The notes below the pieces were generated by a model, which worked only from the letters and a program-made list of their open reading frames with translations, was not told where the DNA came from and did no database searches. A stretch of 64,000 nucleotides of DNA from Bradyrhizobium sp. NP1. Lineage in GTDB: Bacteria > Pseudomonadota > Alphaproteobacteria > Rhizobiales > Xanthobacteraceae. The DNA is taken from positions 4,752,001 through 4,816,000 of the forward strand of contig NZ_CP127385.1 in NCBI RefSeq assembly GCF_030378205.1. The letters are read 5' to 3'. Below, piece after piece: positions 27,917-36,547 of the stretch; position 1 is the stretch's first letter, and each line of letters starts with the position of its first letter. A program made the position numbers and the translations under genes.

Positions 27917-28501
27917 TCAATCCTTGATCGCGCGCTGCACAGCCCTTCGCAGCCAAGGTATCGTCTCCTGTTCAAACCAGGGCTGTCTTTGCATCCAAAT
28001 TCCACTTCGCCAACTAGGATGTGGGAGCGGAAAGAACTTCGGGCCATATTCAGCAAATGCCTTTACCGTCTCCGTCATCGACCCCTTCCGACCTGATCCC
28101 AAATAGCGCTTTTGAGAGTATTGACCAACTAACAGCGTCAATTGAAGATTTGGCAGGTGATCAAGTACGCGTTCGTGCCAGAGAGGCGCGCACTCCGGAC
28201 GAGGTGGCTTATCGCCGCCGCTCGCCGCTGCGCCGGGGTAACAAAAACCGATAGGAACGATCGCTATTTTTGTCTGGTCGTAAAACGTCGAACGGTCCAA
28301 ATCCATCCAATCCCTCAGGCGATTGCCGCTTGCATCGTTCCACGGGACACCCGTCTGATGGACTTTGCTGCCTGGCGCCTGACTGATGATCAATAGACGC
28401 GCGCTCCCTGACACACGCAGAATTGGCCGGGGGCTGTGTGGAAGCTCGGTTTCACATATCCGACAAACACCAATTTCGAGCAGGAGGCGTGGCAAGGACA
28501 T
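27917..28501 (-). CDS. Uracil-DNA glycosylase family protein
   Basis: A 194-residue UDG-superfamily protein. ARLLIISQAPGSKVHQTGVP followed by WND is the substrate-pocket motif, LLVGQYSQKRYLG lies in the core, and LPHPSWRSG is the His-containing C-terminal motif. An N-terminal CRICETEL could be part of a metal site. The ribosome site is weak; the start is chosen from family shape. Role: base-excision repair or a related nucleotide-recognition function. Confidence 0.85.
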   Translation of the reverse strand: MSLPRLLLEIGVCRICETELPHSPRPILRVSGSARLLIISQAPGSKVHQTGVPWNDASGNRLRDWMDLDRSTFYDQTKIAIVPIGFCYPGAAASGGDKPPRPECAPLWHERVLDHLPNLQLTLLVGQYSQKRYLGSGRKGSMTETVKAFAEYGPKFFPLPHPSWRSGIWMQRQPWFEQETIPWLRRAVQRAIKD

Positions 28502-29020
28502 TCGACGAGTATTTCGGTTTTGCTATTTTGATATGGTGGACCAAACGAGCGCCGCAAGTCACAAATAGCCGACGACGGCATATTCGCCCGGTTCCGTTTG
28601 AACGCGAGATCGGCGCCTCGGCATCCTGGAAACACTACTGCTGATCGCGAAGGACACCACACCTGTCGGAGTAATGACCACTACCGAATCGCCTTCTGCT
28701 AACCGCCTAGCAATTGTGCGAACTGCAATCACGATCAGATCACGACGCTGCTAAGCGAGACTTCGTGTTGTTGCGACACTCTCCAAGCGAGCTCCGCTTA
28801 CTTTCGCCAACATCGATAAAATTGCATTCAAGCGTCAACAAAATTCATTTGCCTAACGGCATCGCGGGATAGATCGTCGCGTAAGTCGCGAGGGAGACGG
28901 ACGCCGGCCAATCGAAATTGGATCTTTACCTCTGCGTGGGTCTAAGGCGTGTTGCGGCGTCGTTATATCAGACCTGTCCAAGGAGCGTACGCTTCTAACG
29001 GATCGCACAGGGCACTCGCC
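28502..29020. other. Spacer upstream of sdhBCD
   Basis: 519 bases containing motif site D at 28836-28851. No sdhA fragment is visible on either strand, and no other gene. Confidence 0.55.
28836..28851 (+). promoter_or_regulatory. Shared motif, site D (upstream of sdhBCD)
   Basis: CAACAAAATTCATTTG followed by CCTAACG. It shares TGCATT upstream and CTAACG downstream with site E. It is 169 bp before the preferred sdhB ATG, or 97 bp before an in-frame GTG at 28949. Confidence 0.62.
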
Positions 29021-29860
29021 ATGATCATAGAATCCTCTAAACAAGTCTCACGCAACCATCTGTTCAAACGATTTCCAATACCGATAAACTTTGGGCTCAC
29101 GAAAGAATCGAGGGTTGATCGCGGGAAGGCTTGGCCTGCTCCCGCCGGAGCAACACGCACCAAGTCGTTCGAAATCTACCGTTACGACTCAGATTCGGGA
29201 CGCGGCCCGCATATTGATACCTTTGAGGTCGATCTCGACGATTGTGGGCCGATGGTTCTCGACGTGCTTATTTGGATCAAAAGCAAGGTCGACTCAACGC
29301 TCACATTTCGGCGCTCGTGTCGCGAGGGTGTCTGCGGATCCTGCGCTATGAACATGGATGGCACGAACTGGCTTGCCTGCACGAGGTTCATTTCAGAAAT
29401 GGAAAGCCCGGCAAGGATTTACCCGCTCGCCAACATGAAAATCATCAAGGACTTGGTCCCCGACCAGACGCACGTCTTCGCCCAGTACGCCGCCATTGAG
29501 CCATGGCTACAGTCCAAGACACCGACGCCGGAACGCGAGCGGCGTCAATCAGTCGAGGAGCGCAGCCAAATCGACGGCTATTACGAGTGCATTCTTTGCT
29601 TCTGCTGCACCTCTGGCTGCCCAAGCCATTGGTGGAATGGTAACCGCTTCCTGGGACCTGCCGTTCTGCTCCAGGCCTGGCGCTGGCTAACCGACAGCCG
29701 AGATGAAGCGAAGGAAGAGCGCCTCAGCAAGCTCGAAGATCCCTTCCGACTCTATCGCTGCCATACGATCCTTAATTGCACGCGGACTTGCCCTAAAGGT
29801 TTGAATCCCGGCAAAGCCATAGCGCACATCAAAAAGGCAATGATCGAGCGTCAGCGCTGA
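29021..29860 (+). CDS. sdhB: Succinate dehydrogenase iron-sulfur subunit
   Basis: A 279-residue SdhB with three centres: [2Fe-2S] [10 protein letters not shown] plus the following LAC (about residues 99-120), then [16 protein letters not shown] and [14 protein letters not shown] for the [4Fe-4S]/[3Fe-4S] pair. The N-terminus is about 25 residues longer than usual before [12 protein letters not shown]. Start uncertain: ATG 29021, or GTG at 28949. First of three genes in the order B-C-D; the flavoprotein sdhA is absent from the window. Confidence 0.92.
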   Translation: MIIESSKQVSRNHLFKRFPIPINFGLTKESRVDRGKAWPAPAGATRTKSFEIYRYDSDSGRGPHIDTFEVDLDDCGPMVLDVLIWIKSKVDSTLTFRRSCREGVCGSCAMNMDGTNWLACTRFISEMESPARIYPLANMKIIKDLVPDQTHVFAQYAAIEPWLQSKTPTPERERRQSVEERSQIDGYYECILCFCCTSGCPSHWWNGNRFLGPAVLLQAWRWLTDSRDEAKEERLSKLEDPFRLYRCHTILNCTRTCPKGLNPGKAIAHIKKAMIERQR

Positions 29861-29881
29861 TTTTGTAGGAGGTAAGTCCCG

Positions 29882-30286
29882 ATGGCATCCAGCTCGTCCT
29901 CCAAATCGCAAAAGCCACTCTCGCCAAATATCCAGCTCTACCGCCCTCAGTTGACATCCGTACTTTCGATCCTCAACCGAGTCACCGGCGTATTCTTGAG
30001 CATCGCCGCAATAGCACTCGTGATCTGGCTTCTGGCAGCAGCCGCGGGACCGCAAGCTTACGCCATCGTGCAAGCGGGGCTCGCCTCTTGGACAGGTCAA
30101 GTGATTCTGTTCGGATGCACGTTCGCGTTTTTTCTGCATTTCTTCGGTGGGATCCGACATCTCGTCTGGGACACCGTACACGGATTTGACCTTCGGACGA
30201 TCTATATGTCGGGATGGGCCGTCGTGGCCGCCAGCATTGTGATGACGGCCGTTGCCTGGATTGCCAGCGCTCACATAGGAAAGTAA
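29882..30286 (+). CDS. sdhC: Succinate dehydrogenase cytochrome b subunit
   Basis: A 134-residue membrane anchor. NIQLYRPQLTSVLSILNRVT is the SdhC quinone-side opening. Three TM helices follow, and the haem b His sits in FLHFFGGIRHLVWDTVHG. AGGAGG nine bases before the ATG. It starts 21 bases after sdhB. Confidence 0.93.
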   Translation: MASSSSSKSQKPLSPNIQLYRPQLTSVLSILNRVTGVFLSIAAIALVIWLLAAAAGPQAYAIVQAGLASWTGQVILFGCTFAFFLHFFGGIRHLVWDTVHGFDLRTIYMSGWAVVAASIVMTAVAWIASAHIGK

Positions 30287-30290
30287 CGCG

Positions 30291-30677
30291 ATGGGACGTC
30301 ACGACATGGGCACACCCCTAGCGCGCGCTATCGAACTTAGGTCTGCAAAAGACGGAGTCCACCACTGGTGGATGCAACGCGTCTCGGCGATTGCACTTGT
30401 CCCGCTCACGATGTGGTTCATCCCCGCGATCATCGCGCAGACTGGGGCCGATTATACAGCTTTCGTCGCCTGGATGCGGAATCCCATCACTGTTGTCCTG
30501 ATGGACCTTTTGCTCATCGCGCTATTCTACCACGCCGCACTTGGTCTGCAGGTAGTCGTCGAGGACTACGTTCACTCCGATGTCAAATTCGCGGCCGCGA
30601 TAACGGTACGGCTCGCCTGTTTCACGCTCGGCGCCGCGGGCATTCTCGCAACGCTTCGCATAGCCTTGGATTCCTAG
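30291..30677 (+). CDS. sdhD: Succinate dehydrogenase membrane anchor subunit
   Basis: A 128-residue SdhD: HHWWMQRVSAIALVPLTMWF, then ALFYHAALGLQVVVEDYVHS with the haem or quinone His/Asp-Tyr, and three TM helices. It begins four bases after sdhC ends. The operon stops here; the next gene is a CBS protein 169 bases on. Confidence 0.92.
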   Translation: MGRHDMGTPLARAIELRSAKDGVHHWWMQRVSAIALVPLTMWFIPAIIAQTGADYTAFVAWMRNPITVVLMDLLLIALFYHAALGLQVVVEDYVHSDVKFAAAITVRLACFTLGAAGILATLRIALDS

Positions 30678-30846
30678 AGGACTCGATTGCAATTCCTAAC
30701 AAAGGTAGCTTCCCATTTCGCGCCCTCCGCGCTTGTCGACCGGCCGCCTGTGGAGCGAGGTCTCCGAGGGAGCTTCGTCATTCAATGGTAAGCGCGCCAG
30801 TGTGCGTTCAGCCGGCTGCCGCGAGCGAAGACAGAGGAAGAGATCA

Positions 30847-31290
30847 ATGTTCGTCGACAGACTCCTACCTATTGCTCACCAAAAGCTCGTCACGATCATC
30901 GACAGTACGCAACTTATCGAGGCGGCGAAGCTCCTGCGCGATGCGGGCACCGACATTCTCGCCGTCTGCACCTCCAGCGGAGTGCTGGCGGGAGTGATCA
31001 CGAAGACAGATGTCGTAGGTCAGATCAGTCGTTGCCAGGGTCAAAGCTGCGCTACTCAGGCGTCATCAGTTATGACTCGCGACGTTGTCGTCTGCAAACC
31101 CGGTGAATTGCTTAGTGACGCGTGGTCGATCATGAAGATACGAAAGTTGAAGAATATTCCGATTGTCGATGCTGAGTCACACCCGATCGGAATGCTAAAC
31201 GCGCGCGACGCTCTCCAGCTCCTTTTAGAAGAAGCTCAGGATGAGGAATTGCTGCTTCGCGATTATGTGATGTGCGTCGGATATCACTAG
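30847..31290 (+). CDS. Tandem CBS-domain protein
   Basis: A 147-residue protein with a CBS pair: IDSTQLIEAAKLLRDAGTDI in the first, VMTRDVVVCKPGELLSDAWS and IPIVDAESHPIGMLNARDAL in the second. CBS pairs bind adenine nucleotides and report energy state. AGGAAGAG precedes the ATG at 30847. It follows sdhBCD on the same strand, perhaps in one transcript. Confidence 0.9.
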   Translation: MFVDRLLPIAHQKLVTIIDSTQLIEAAKLLRDAGTDILAVCTSSGVLAGVITKTDVVGQISRCQGQSCATQASSVMTRDVVVCKPGELLSDAWSIMKIRKLKNIPIVDAESHPIGMLNARDALQLLLEEAQDEELLLRDYVMCVGYH

Positions 31291-31670
31291 TTCCGACCAG
31301 AACGACCGAAGCGCCGTTCGCACCTGAGGCTCGATTCGCGAATCTCGCTGGTGACGCTCGAAAGCGGTAGCTTTCCCCGACGGATAGCCGCGACGAGATC
31401 GCAATCGAGGCCGGGCGGCGGGCTCTCCGACGGTCTCGACACTCGGCTAACTCTCGACTCGACGCGCAAACATATGCTCGACACGGCACGTTAGCACTTC
31501 GTCCATCTTCGCCATCCGCCGATCGTTTCGACACGCTAATTGTCCATCCAACCGCAAAAATGCATTTAAGTGTCAAGATAATTCGTTTGTCTAACGTCCA
31601 TACAGAACATACACGGCTGCAATGATCGCATGACACGCAGATAGGTCACCCGACTCCGCTGGAGCAAGAA
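31291..31670. other. Spacer with motif site E
   Basis: 380 bases. Motif site E at 31574-31589. The minus-strand frame here (31130-31636) overlaps the CBS gene and has no coding character. Confidence 0.5.
31574..31589 (+). promoter_or_regulatory. Shared motif, site E
   Basis: CAAGATAATTCGTTTG followed by TCTAACG, preceded by TGCATTTAAGTGT. It is 81 bp before the small protein at 31671. It matches site D along about 40 bases. Confidence 0.63.
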
Positions 31671-31913
31671 ATGACGACCGCGCATAAAAATACCAGAATA
31701 CGAAAGCGCGCAGCAGGAATGGCAAGATTCTTCAGCCAGTCGAACCGCGAGCGCTATCGCAAGTTGGCAAGCGGCATGATCAGCCAAGCGGAGCAGCATC
31801 AGCTATTAGAGGACCTTGCAGAAGAAATGGACGCATTCAAGCGCGAGGTTCGCTGCTGTCTTTCATCTGCAGCCGAGAGGAGCATCGCTTCTGACTCTCG
31901 CGACCGGATATGA
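31671..31913 (+). CDS. Small hypothetical protein
   Basis: An 80-residue basic, helical, soluble protein starting MTTAHKNTRIRKRAAGMARF. ERYRKLASGMISQAEQHQLL looks like a two-helix hairpin. GGAG six bases before the ATG, and motif site E 81 bp upstream. No family recognised; it may be a regulated stress or adaptor protein. Confidence 0.6.
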   Translation: MTTAHKNTRIRKRAAGMARFFSQSNRERYRKLASGMISQAEQHQLLEDLAEEMDAFKREVRCCLSSAAERSIASDSRDRI

Positions 31914-32249
31914 CCTGGTCCGGAGCGGCGTCATGTCCCGCTTGAGGTCCGCAGGACGACCCCTGATTCCCGCACGGGATCGACAAATTCGACGATCATC
32001 CTGGTCGAGTGGCCCATGGTGATAAAGGTGCTCGTGTCGTCTCTCCAATCGACGAAAGCGCTTGACCAGTCCGCGCCACTATTGACCCTAAGCGCCCGAT
32101 GGCGGAACCAAAAGCGCGCGCTTGCCGAAAGATGCTGCGATCTCAAGGAACCGATAGGGAGTGGAGCGGTTGGTCCTCATGCCCCTCAAGCAAATATGCA
32201 TTCCATGCGAGAACTGGCTCCTTGCAGTTCTTTGGCGGCGCCGGATCGA
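31914..32249. other. Spacer, nothing recognised
   Basis: 336 bases. A plus-strand frame continues from 32016 into the DUF2945 gene but has no family-like sequence before 32250. Confidence 0.4.
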
Positions 32250-32471
32250 ATGACCGTGCCGAAGACCTTCAAGATTCATGATCGCGTGAGCTGGAATTCC
32301 GAGGCTGGACGTGTCAGCGGCACGATCATCCGCGTGCATACTCTTAAGTTCGAGCTCAACGGCTATACGCACCATGCGAGCCCGGACGATCCACAATACG
32401 AGATCAAGAGCCGCAAGACGGATCATATCGCCTTTCACAAGGGTTCCGCGCTCACCAAGCTTGGCAATTGA
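32250..32471 (+). CDS. DUF2945 (Tudor-like) protein
   Basis: A 73-residue protein: FKIHDRVSWNSEAGRVSGTI followed by IRVHT, then YEIKSRKTDHIAFHKGSAL. This is the DUF2945 / hypervirulence-associated Tudor-like fold, a small beta barrel of unknown ligand. ATG at 32250 with GGA close upstream. It precedes the cytochrome b/molybdenum fusion by 23 bases and may be cotranscribed. Confidence 0.85.
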   Translation: MTVPKTFKIHDRVSWNSEAGRVSGTIIRVHTLKFELNGYTHHASPDDPQYEIKSRKTDHIAFHKGSALTKLGN

Positions 32472-32494
32472 CGCCCTCATGTTAGGCGCGCTCG

Positions 32495-34249
32495 ATGATA
32501 GAGAATGATCGGTCGATGCGCACGAATTCAGAATCTTTCCCGGTCGAACCGCTCCGGGCAACACTTAGCGATGCCGACGATCGCATCCGCCTCAATCATT
32601 GGATGCCTCCACAAAACGGGATCGCGCCCCGGATCCGCATAGGACGGCGCTGGATCAATACGCTGTGGGGCTTGCCGATTGCCGCTGCGGCGCTGCTCTG
32701 CCTGGTCGCCTTGGCTCAAAGCCTGCGCGAAATTCCCGGCGTAGAAGCCTTTATCCGACAGCATCCCGGCATTGCACAGGCTGCGCCATCCGTCGATTCG
32801 GGGTTCCCGTGGTGGCTGCAGCTTCAGCACTTCCTGAACATGTTTTTCATGCTGTTTATCATACGGGCTGGCCTGCAAATCCTGGCTGACCATCCACGTC
32901 TCTACTGGGGTCGCGATTGCACGCCGGGGACCGACTGGTTCCGCTTCCAGGTTCCGGTGCCGGAGGGGCGCGTGTGGACCGCCAAAGACGATTCCGTCAC
33001 TCTGCCGACATGGCTCGGCATTCCCGGCCTGCGCCATACCCTCGGCCTATCGCGCTGGTGGCATTTCTCGGTCAACTTGCTGTGGCTGATCAACGGCGTT
33101 GCCTTTTATGCGCTGCTGTTTTCAACCGATCAATGGCGCAGGCTGGTGCCGTTGACCTGGGAGGTCTTCCCTGCCGCGCTTTCAACGGCGATCCAGTATG
33201 CATCGCTGCAATTTCCGCTCGATCACAGCTGGACTCGCTACAATGGCCTCCAGCAGCTCAGTTATTTCATCACGGTGTTCGTCGCGGCGCCGGTCTCTAT
33301 CGCCACCGGACTAATGCAGAGCCCCGCGATCTCCAACGCGCTGGGATGGTTTGGCAGGCTATTCGACCGGCAGGCGATGCGGTCGATTCATTTCATCTCG
33401 TTCGTCTGGTTCGTGGGCTTCATTCTGGCGCATGGCGTCATGGTGTTCGTCACCGGCATCAGACAGAACACCAACCACATGTTCGGCGGCGTGGACAACG
33501 CGTCATGGACGGGCTTTCCGCTGTTCGTGCTGGCGATGGTCATTCTGACGATCGCCTGGCTTCTGGCTTCGCCCCTCACTATCCGGCACGCCCGTCTGGT
33601 GCAGCGTGCCGGCGCGTTCATGATCGGTTGGATCATGGGATTAGCCGAAAGCTGGGACGCGCGCTCTCAGCTCACGAAGCAAGATATCTCCCCTTACTTC
33701 TGGCCAAACGGCACGATGCCCAACTCCAAGGAGTTTGATGATCTCGTCGCGGAGGAATTCGCCGGCTACAGGTTGCGAATCGGCGGCCTGGTCGAGGCGC
33801 CTCGGGAATTCTCTCTCGCCGACCTTAAGGCGATGCCGAAGCAGGAGCAGATCACGACACATTTCTGCATTCAGGGCTGGTCTGGCGTTGCCGAATGGGG
33901 CGGCGTTGCCATGCGTGATATCCTTGATCTGGTGAAGCCAATGTCCGAGGCTGGTTACGTCGTGTTTTATTCGTTGGCCGACGGTGCCGATGGCGGGCGC
34001 TACTATGACGTCCACAAGATCGAGAACATGCGCCACGCACTGACGATCCTCGCCTACGAGATGAACGGCGCGCCGGTCAGCGTGCTGCATGGCGCGCCGT
34101 TGCGACTGCGATGCGAGAACGAGCTGGGCTTCAAGATGGTCAAATGGATCGCGGCGATCGAATTCGTGCGCGACTTCGCCGATCTCGGCGCGGGCCAGGG
34201 CGGCTATAACGAGGACCATGAGTTCTACGGCTATCGCATGCCGATCTGA
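32495..34249 (+). CDS. Membrane cytochrome b561 fused to a sulfite-oxidase-type molybdopterin domain
   Basis: A 584-residue fusion. Residues ~45-390 are a b-type cytochrome with several TM helices and haem His candidates (HFLNMFFMLFIIRAGLQ, WWHFSVNLLWLINGVAF, IHFISFVWFVGFILAHG). Residues ~400-584 are an oxidoreductase molybdopterin domain with the Mo-ligating Cys458 in THFCIQGWSGVAEWGG and the block YVVFYSLADGADGG. The fusion would pass electrons between the cofactor domain and the quinone pool in one chain. No Tat signal. Substrate unknown. The start may be 32495 or 32519. Confidence 0.88.
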   Translation: MIENDRSMRTNSESFPVEPLRATLSDADDRIRLNHWMPPQNGIAPRIRIGRRWINTLWGLPIAAAALLCLVALAQSLREIPGVEAFIRQHPGIAQAAPSVDSGFPWWLQLQHFLNMFFMLFIIRAGLQILADHPRLYWGRDCTPGTDWFRFQVPVPEGRVWTAKDDSVTLPTWLGIPGLRHTLGLSRWWHFSVNLLWLINGVAFYALLFSTDQWRRLVPLTWEVFPAALSTAIQYASLQFPLDHSWTRYNGLQQLSYFITVFVAAPVSIATGLMQSPAISNALGWFGRLFDRQAMRSIHFISFVWFVGFILAHGVMVFVTGIRQNTNHMFGGVDNASWTGFPLFVLAMVILTIAWLLASPLTIRHARLVQRAGAFMIGWIMGLAESWDARSQLTKQDISPYFWPNGTMPNSKEFDDLVAEEFAGYRLRIGGLVEAPREFSLADLKAMPKQEQITTHFCIQGWSGVAEWGGVAMRDILDLVKPMSEAGYVVFYSLADGADGGRYYDVHKIENMRHALTILAYEMNGAPVSVLHGAPLRLRCENELGFKMVKWIAAIEFVRDFADLGAGQGGYNEDHEFYGYRMPI

Positions 34250-34296
34250 TCGCCGTGGGGCCCCAGCCTGCTTCGTGACTACATGAGGAGCTACGC

Positions 34297-34671
34297 ATGC
34301 CTCGAGAAAATTCCGATACCTCCAGCGACTGGAACCAGCGTCAACGCGCTCTGTCCAGGTGGGACAACGAAGGCGGCGCTGGCCCCGACGGGCCCGCCTC
34401 GGATTCAGAGTGCGAAACTGAGCGCACTGCAATCCCGGATCTCACCAATGCAGAACTCGTCACCCTGCGTATCCGCGTCATCGCGCTAGAGAACCTGATG
34501 ATTTCCTTGCTTGCAACAGCTTCGGATGACCAACTCAGGTTGGCTCGTGAAATGGCGGGCTATATTTCCCCGCGGCCCGGCTTTACCCAGCATCCTCTGA
34601 CGATTCATGCGGCCGCCCACATGGTCGCTCTCGTCGAGCGCGCCAACCATTTTCGAGATTCTGAATCTTGA
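34297..34671 (+). CDS. Hypothetical protein, rhizobial type
   Basis: A 124-residue protein with a disordered acidic N-terminal half (DNEGGAGPDGPASDSECETE). The helical C-terminal half is LRIRVIALENLMISLLATAS followed by YISPRPGFTQHPLTIHAAAH. The second half is a pattern I know from small Bradyrhizobium proteins in stress clusters; function unknown. GAGGAG six bases before the ATG. Confidence 0.72.
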   Translation: MPRENSDTSSDWNQRQRALSRWDNEGGAGPDGPASDSECETERTAIPDLTNAELVTLRIRVIALENLMISLLATASDDQLRLAREMAGYISPRPGFTQHPLTIHAAAHMVALVERANHFRDSES

Positions 34672-35289
34672 TTGCACCGCTATTCGCATCAGGCCCCAAT
34701 GAGAGCGGACAGTCTATTTCGATCGCAATTGGCACTTAGCCGACACTGATGAATGTCCACTCCGCGTCAAAAGCTGCCGATGCGCATGTCCGGACCGAAG
34801 CCGAGCGTCCCTGGAAGAGACGGTCAGTTCAAAGCTCGCCCTCGCCTGCGCATGGTGACAGCACCACCCTTCCCGGCTCGCTAAGTGCCGAACATCCGCA
34901 AGCGCCTTGACCCGTGGCGGGTTGTCGGTCGCGTTCGGGTGGTACCACTTTCAATTACGGCATAGTGACTCCTTCAGCCACAAAGCTTTGCCGAGGCTAT
35001 GCCTTTTTATCGCTTCGCGCTGCGAGGAGAGCCTTCCGGGATTTGAAACGCCCCTGTCCGCTGGCACGTGGACCGAAACGCGGTCCCAGGGATCTCGCCG
35101 CGCGAGCGAGCCCGCCCAGCTCTGAGAGCATTCGCGCTCGTGGACGGCGGCGATGTACTTGGCTGCCCGCCATTCGCAGGATGTCTTCGAAGATAGACAC
35201 CCCCATCGCCCCGAGCGCTCCGTCCATACGAATTTCGCGGATGTCAGACAGCGAAACGGTCGGAGGGAGGCAGGAAACGGGGGGCGCTT

Positions 35290-35369
35290 GTAGCCGCGCT
35301 CGAAAAGCCGGCATCGAGTTCATTGCTGAAAATGGCGGCGGGACGGGCGTGAGGCTATCAGTCGTTTAA
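35290..35369 (+). pseudogene. Remnant of an XRE-type HTH regulator C-terminus
   Basis: Joining two frames with a one-base shift gives VAALEK then AGIEFIAENGGGTGVRL. This closely resembles the common ending of small rhizobial XRE/Cro HTH proteins (AGVEFIPENGGGPGVRLR, recalled from memory). The HTH itself is not recognisable upstream, so this is only a decayed fragment. Confidence 0.4.
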
Positions 35370-35697
35370 CAGTCCCTAACTCGCGCATGTGCTTATCAGC
35401 CGGCTCCACGACCATTCCATAACCGTCATTATCCGAAGCCAATAGTTGGCGTAGAAAATCGCGGCCGAAAGTAGCGGGGAAGCGCTACCACCCGCTACGA
35501 GAGTTTTTCGTTCTTAAGTTCACGAGTGGATCTGCGTGAGTACGCGCTAAGAAGCGTGACGTTTTCCCGCGTCCGACACCGAGACCACTCGTCGTCCGTC
35601 GCTCGCCCTGCCCTCTGAAACTTTTATCGTGCACGTCGCCCGACCTCACGCCGCCCCCGGACCGGCTCCAGATGGCCTGCTCACCTTGGCCGACGTA

Positions 35698-35790
35698 AGA
35701 TTTTTCTTGATCTCTCGCTGCACACGTCGTGCACACGACGTCTTCTAAAACCTTGAAAAGAAAGCTGTTTCGCTCCAATCCATCATGAGC
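35698..35790 (+). repeat. 93-bp direct repeat, copy 1
   Basis: Aligns without gaps with 47243-47335 at 74 of 93 positions by eye. Both copies hold CTTGATCTCTCG, two direct TGCACAC units three bases apart, and TCCAATCCATCATG. Together they flank the fmd-urt-kinase locus. Confidence 0.7.
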
Positions 35791-35951
35791 AAGCTTGGGC
35801 AAGCTTCAGCTAAATTGCGGCAAGCCAGGGGTCTTTGAGGAAAGACACCGGCCCGGGACGACCCAAAAAGGGGAAGGAAACGCGCGAGCGACGGTCCGCC
35901 ATCTCAAGGGAGCTCCCAAGGTAGCAAGCCACGGAGACGACCGCGAGGCTC

Positions 35952-36299
35952 TTAGTGGCTAATCATCCACGGGCGCGCAGTCGGAAAACCTTTCGCGCCG
36001 CCCCTCGTCTTCGTCATCAGCCGTGCCGGTTTCTTCCTGCCGGTCGAGCAGCAGCCACAGCCGGGACCGTGTGCGGCCTTATACTGATCGAGCGTCTTCG
36101 GCGCATGCCGGCTCTGCTCATTAGTGGCATGCGCCTTACGCCTGTCCAAGGGCATGCACAAGAACGCCGGCGCCGTCAGGATGACGCGCGGCGATTCAGA
36201 CTCGCATTGCGGACAATCTTGCGGCAGGTCGCATTCGACCATCGGCCGCAACTCGGTGAACGGGCCGCAATCGTTGCAGAGATATTCGTAGACAGGCAT
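35952..36299 (-). CDS. fmdB: FmdB-family zinc ribbon protein
   Basis: A 115-residue protein: MPVYEYLCNDCGPFTELRPM with a CxxC/CxxC ribbon completed by CPQCESE, then a long tail ending in a second Cys group (GPGCGCC). This family is encoded next to formamidase in methylotrophs and rhizobia and is thought to be regulatory. AGGA six bases before 36299. It lies 248 bases downstream of fmdA on the same strand. Confidence 0.9.
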   Translation of the reverse strand: MPVYEYLCNDCGPFTELRPMVECDLPQDCPQCESESPRVILTAPAFLCMPLDRRKAHATNEQSRHAPKTLDQYKAAHGPGCGCCSTGRKKPARLMTKTRGGAKGFPTARPWMISH

Positions 36300-36387
36300 T
36301 TTCAATCCTCGCGCAATCGTGTGTGATATTTGCTGGCGATGGATGCGGGGCGGCCAAATACGCAGCCGTCCCGCATCCTTCGCCGGT

Positions 36388-36446
36388 GTGGCGGTTCAGA
36401 AGCTCCCTACACACCCGCCACGAGACCTTCAGAGAACTTCTGAACC
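36388..36446. repeat. Overlapping inverted repeats between fmdA and fmdB
   Basis: GTGGCGG (36388) pairs with CCGCCAC (36415), and GGTTCAGAAG (36393) pairs with CTTCTGAACC (36437). The two hairpins are mutually exclusive, as in an attenuator-like switch, but no function is shown. Confidence 0.5.
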
Positions 36447-36469
36447 GATCACACTGGAATGAATCATTT

Positions 36470-36544
36470 CCAGCGTCCTTGCCAATCCGAGGTTCGCTAA
36501 GTGCCCGCTGCGAGTAGGTGCGAACCTCGGATTAAGGACGCTGG
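36470..36544 (-). terminator. Long hairpin just after the fmdA stop
   Basis: Arms 36470-36497 and 36520-36544: CCAGCGTCCTT pairs with AAGGACGCTGG, and AATCCGAGGTTCGC with GCGAACCTCGGATT. About 25 paired bases and a 22-base loop, three bases after the fmdA stop. No T-run follows, so it may stabilise or process the mRNA end and not terminate strictly. Confidence 0.6.
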
Positions 36545-36547
36545 TGA

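Larger units (their letters stand above)
34672..35951. other. 1.3-kb degenerate region at the right end of the accessory region
   Basis: No intact gene. It contains the tail of a broken HTH regulator (35290-35369) and repeat copy 1 (35698-35790). The remaining frames lack starts and composition. It looks like a junction zone between the accessory region and the amide locus. Confidence 0.55.

Noticed and set aside
34914..35369. 151-codon plus-strand frame
   Set aside because: Only its last ~20 residues resemble a known protein ending, after a frameshift; treated as an HTH remnant.
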